DNA from: Exiguobacterium sp. s48
GTDB taxonomy: Bacteria > Bacillota > Bacilli > Exiguobacteriales > Exiguobacteriaceae
Assembly: GCF_018617395.1 (NCBI RefSeq)
Contig: NZ_JACSKC010000001.1
Span: 1,178,001-1,242,000, forward strand
DNA length: 64,000 nt
Direction of reading: 5' to 3'
Of the stretch, positions 63,096-64,000 are shown one piece after another. Each line of letters starts with the position of its first letter. The stretch's first letter is position 1. A model generated the notes under the pieces. That model was not told the DNA's origin and searched no databases. It worked only from the letters and a program-made list of their open reading frames with translations. The translations under genes and the position numbers were made by a program.

Positions 63096-63166
63096 GAAAA
63101 ATTACTTATTATGAAGTTTTGCCATTTCCCGTTTGTGATAGCATGAGCAAGGAAGGAGAGATGATC

Positions 63167-64000
63167 ATGAATCCATTTGGTCAAAACCGATATCATACGC
63201 TGAATGAGGCATATCGCCGAGAATATGGAGGGAAGGTATTCAAGGTACCGCTCGATGGCGGATTCACCTGTCCGAACCGTGACGGTCGCGTCTCAAAAGG
63301 CGGATGCACCTTCTGCTCAGACGATGGAAGTGGTGATTTCGCGGGAAATGCCTGTGACCCAATTCCCGTTCAATTTGCAGAAGTGAAGGTCCGGCTCCAC
63401 CGGAAGTGGAAAAATGCCAAGTACATCGCTTATTTTCAAGCGTTTAGTAATACGTATGCGCCGGTCGAGCGGTTACGTGAATTGTATGAACCGGCACTAA
63501 AAGAAGATGGGGTCGTCGGTCTCTCAATTGCGACACGTCCAGACTGCCTACCGGACGACGTCGTCGCCTATTTAGCAGAACTGAATGAACGGACGTCCCT
63601 TTGGGTGGAGCTCGGTCTTCAGACCGTACACGACACGACCGCTAAAAAGATTAATCGTGGACACGACTATCAATCGTTTTTGACAGGTCTTGCGAAACTT
63701 CGTCGTCACAACATTCGTGTCTGCGTTCATATCATCAATGGCCTCCCAGGTGAGACACCAGAGATGATGCTCGACACAACACGAGAAGTTGCTAAAATGG
63801 ACATACAAGGAATCAAGATCCATTTACTTCACGTCTTGAAACACACACCGCTCGCCCGTCAATACGAAAAAGGTCTACTCGAATTGATGGAGGAAGACAC
63901 ATACGTCTCCCTCGTCTGCGATCAGCTCGAATGTATACCTCCTGAGGTCATCGTCCATCGTTTGACAGGAGACGGTCCGCCCGAGCTATTGATTGGTCCG
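63167..64000 (+). CDS. ytqA: YtqA-like radical SAM protein (3' end outside the window)
   Basis: A 4Fe-4S radical-SAM protein of the TIGR01212 class (YtqA/YhcC). The 278 codons present are open to the window edge. The cluster cysteines are in FTCPNRDG and GGCTFCSDDG (C-x10-C-x2-C rather than the common CxxxCxxC), followed by SIATRPDC, WVELGLQT and VHIINGLPGET, typical of the family. I chose ATG 63167, eight bases after GGAG. In B. subtilis it pairs with ytqB in tRNA modification-related chemistry; the product's role here is inferred. Confidence 0.93.
   Translation, partial: MNPFGQNRYHTLNEAYRREYGGKVFKVPLDGGFTCPNRDGRVSKGGCTFCSDDGSGDFAGNACDPIPVQFAEVKVRLHRKWKNAKYIAYFQAFSNTYAPVERLRELYEPALKEDGVVGLSIATRPDCLPDDVVAYLAELNERTSLWVELGLQTVHDTTAKKINRGHDYQSFLTGLAKLRRHNIRVCVHIINGLPGETPEMMLDTTREVAKMDIQGIKIHLLHVLKHTPLARQYEKGLLELMEEDTYVSLVCDQLECIPPEVIVHRLTGDGPPELLIGP

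Noticed and set aside
1-64000. CRISPR arrays, tRNA or rRNA genes, insertion sequences, prophage or restriction cassettes
   Set aside because: I found no regularly spaced repeats, transposase or integrase motifs, or cloverleaf-like genes. The HsdM-like motif in ytxK stands alone, without specificity or endonuclease genes, as in Bacillus.

Overview
The window reads as a chromosomal core segment of a low-to-moderate GC, non-spore-forming member of the Bacillales. Exiguobacterium is the best guess, inferred from protein similarity and gene order. From dnaE at the left edge to the ytqA-like radical-SAM gene at the right edge, the order follows the B. subtilis 'yt' region closely: nrnA-ytpI-ytoI, ackA-ytxK-tpx, nadK2, ytcJ, ezrA-ytsP, rpsD-tyrS-acsA-acuABC-ccpA-aroA-ytxGH, ampS, murC-ytpRQP, ytoP-ytzB, trmB-ytmP-amyX-ytlQP, pepV-ytzE-rsuA-ytgP-ytfP, leuS, MFS, ytqA. 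B. subtilis carries the sporulation genes ytrH and ytrI between dnaE and nrnA; here that place holds only a 63-residue ORF on the other strand. I see no rRNA, tRNA, phage, insertion sequence or CRISPR array.

Region by region: 1-9.5 kb holds partial dnaE, nanoRNase NrnA, the CBS/DRTGG regulator YtoI, an M24 peptidase, a phosphoesterase, an SDR protein, a universal stress protein and a secreted 3D-domain protein. 9.5-17.8 kb holds acetate kinase, YtxK, thiol peroxidase, NAD kinase, an amidohydrolase, EzrA and free-Met-sulfoxide reductase. 17.8-30.2 kb holds rpsD with an autoregulatory-type leader, a small alarmone synthetase, tyrS with a T-box, a class A PBP with a repetitive charged tail, the acetate-assimilation cluster acsA/acuABC beside ccpA with cre-like sites, and DAHP synthase. 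30.2-40.5 kb holds a short AT-rich island, ytxGH, aminopeptidase AmpS, Dps behind a SigB-like promoter, murC, a motor-less sftA remnant, ytpRQP, a PTS IIC-like membrane protein and an M42 peptidase. 40.5-50.2 kb holds a PepSY protein, a PTS-dependent dihydroxyacetone kinase operon (dhaKLM), trmB, an overlooked 37-residue membrane peptide, ytmP-amyX and ytlQ-ytlP-MFS. 50.2-64 kb holds pepV, ytzE, a pseudouridine synthase, the flippase YtgP, flavoprotein YtfP, a lipoprotein metalloprotease, a MazG-like protein with a membrane-anchored partner, leuS with a T-box, an MFS exporter and partial ytqA.

Functionally the window mixes housekeeping (replication, translation, wall synthesis and division) with acetate and C3 overflow metabolism (ackA, acsA, acuABC, ccpA, dhaKLM) and stress functions (dps, tpx, usp, relP, ytxGH). 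Most operons are short, and convergent genes usually share a bidirectional hairpin terminator. The region is orderly and I do not see a clearly new multi-gene system. The items most worth a second look are the truncated sftA, non-standard start codons for dhaM and a lipoprotein gene, the 37-residue membrane ORF, repeated WalR-like boxes before the 3D protein, and an inverted repeat in the nadK promoter.
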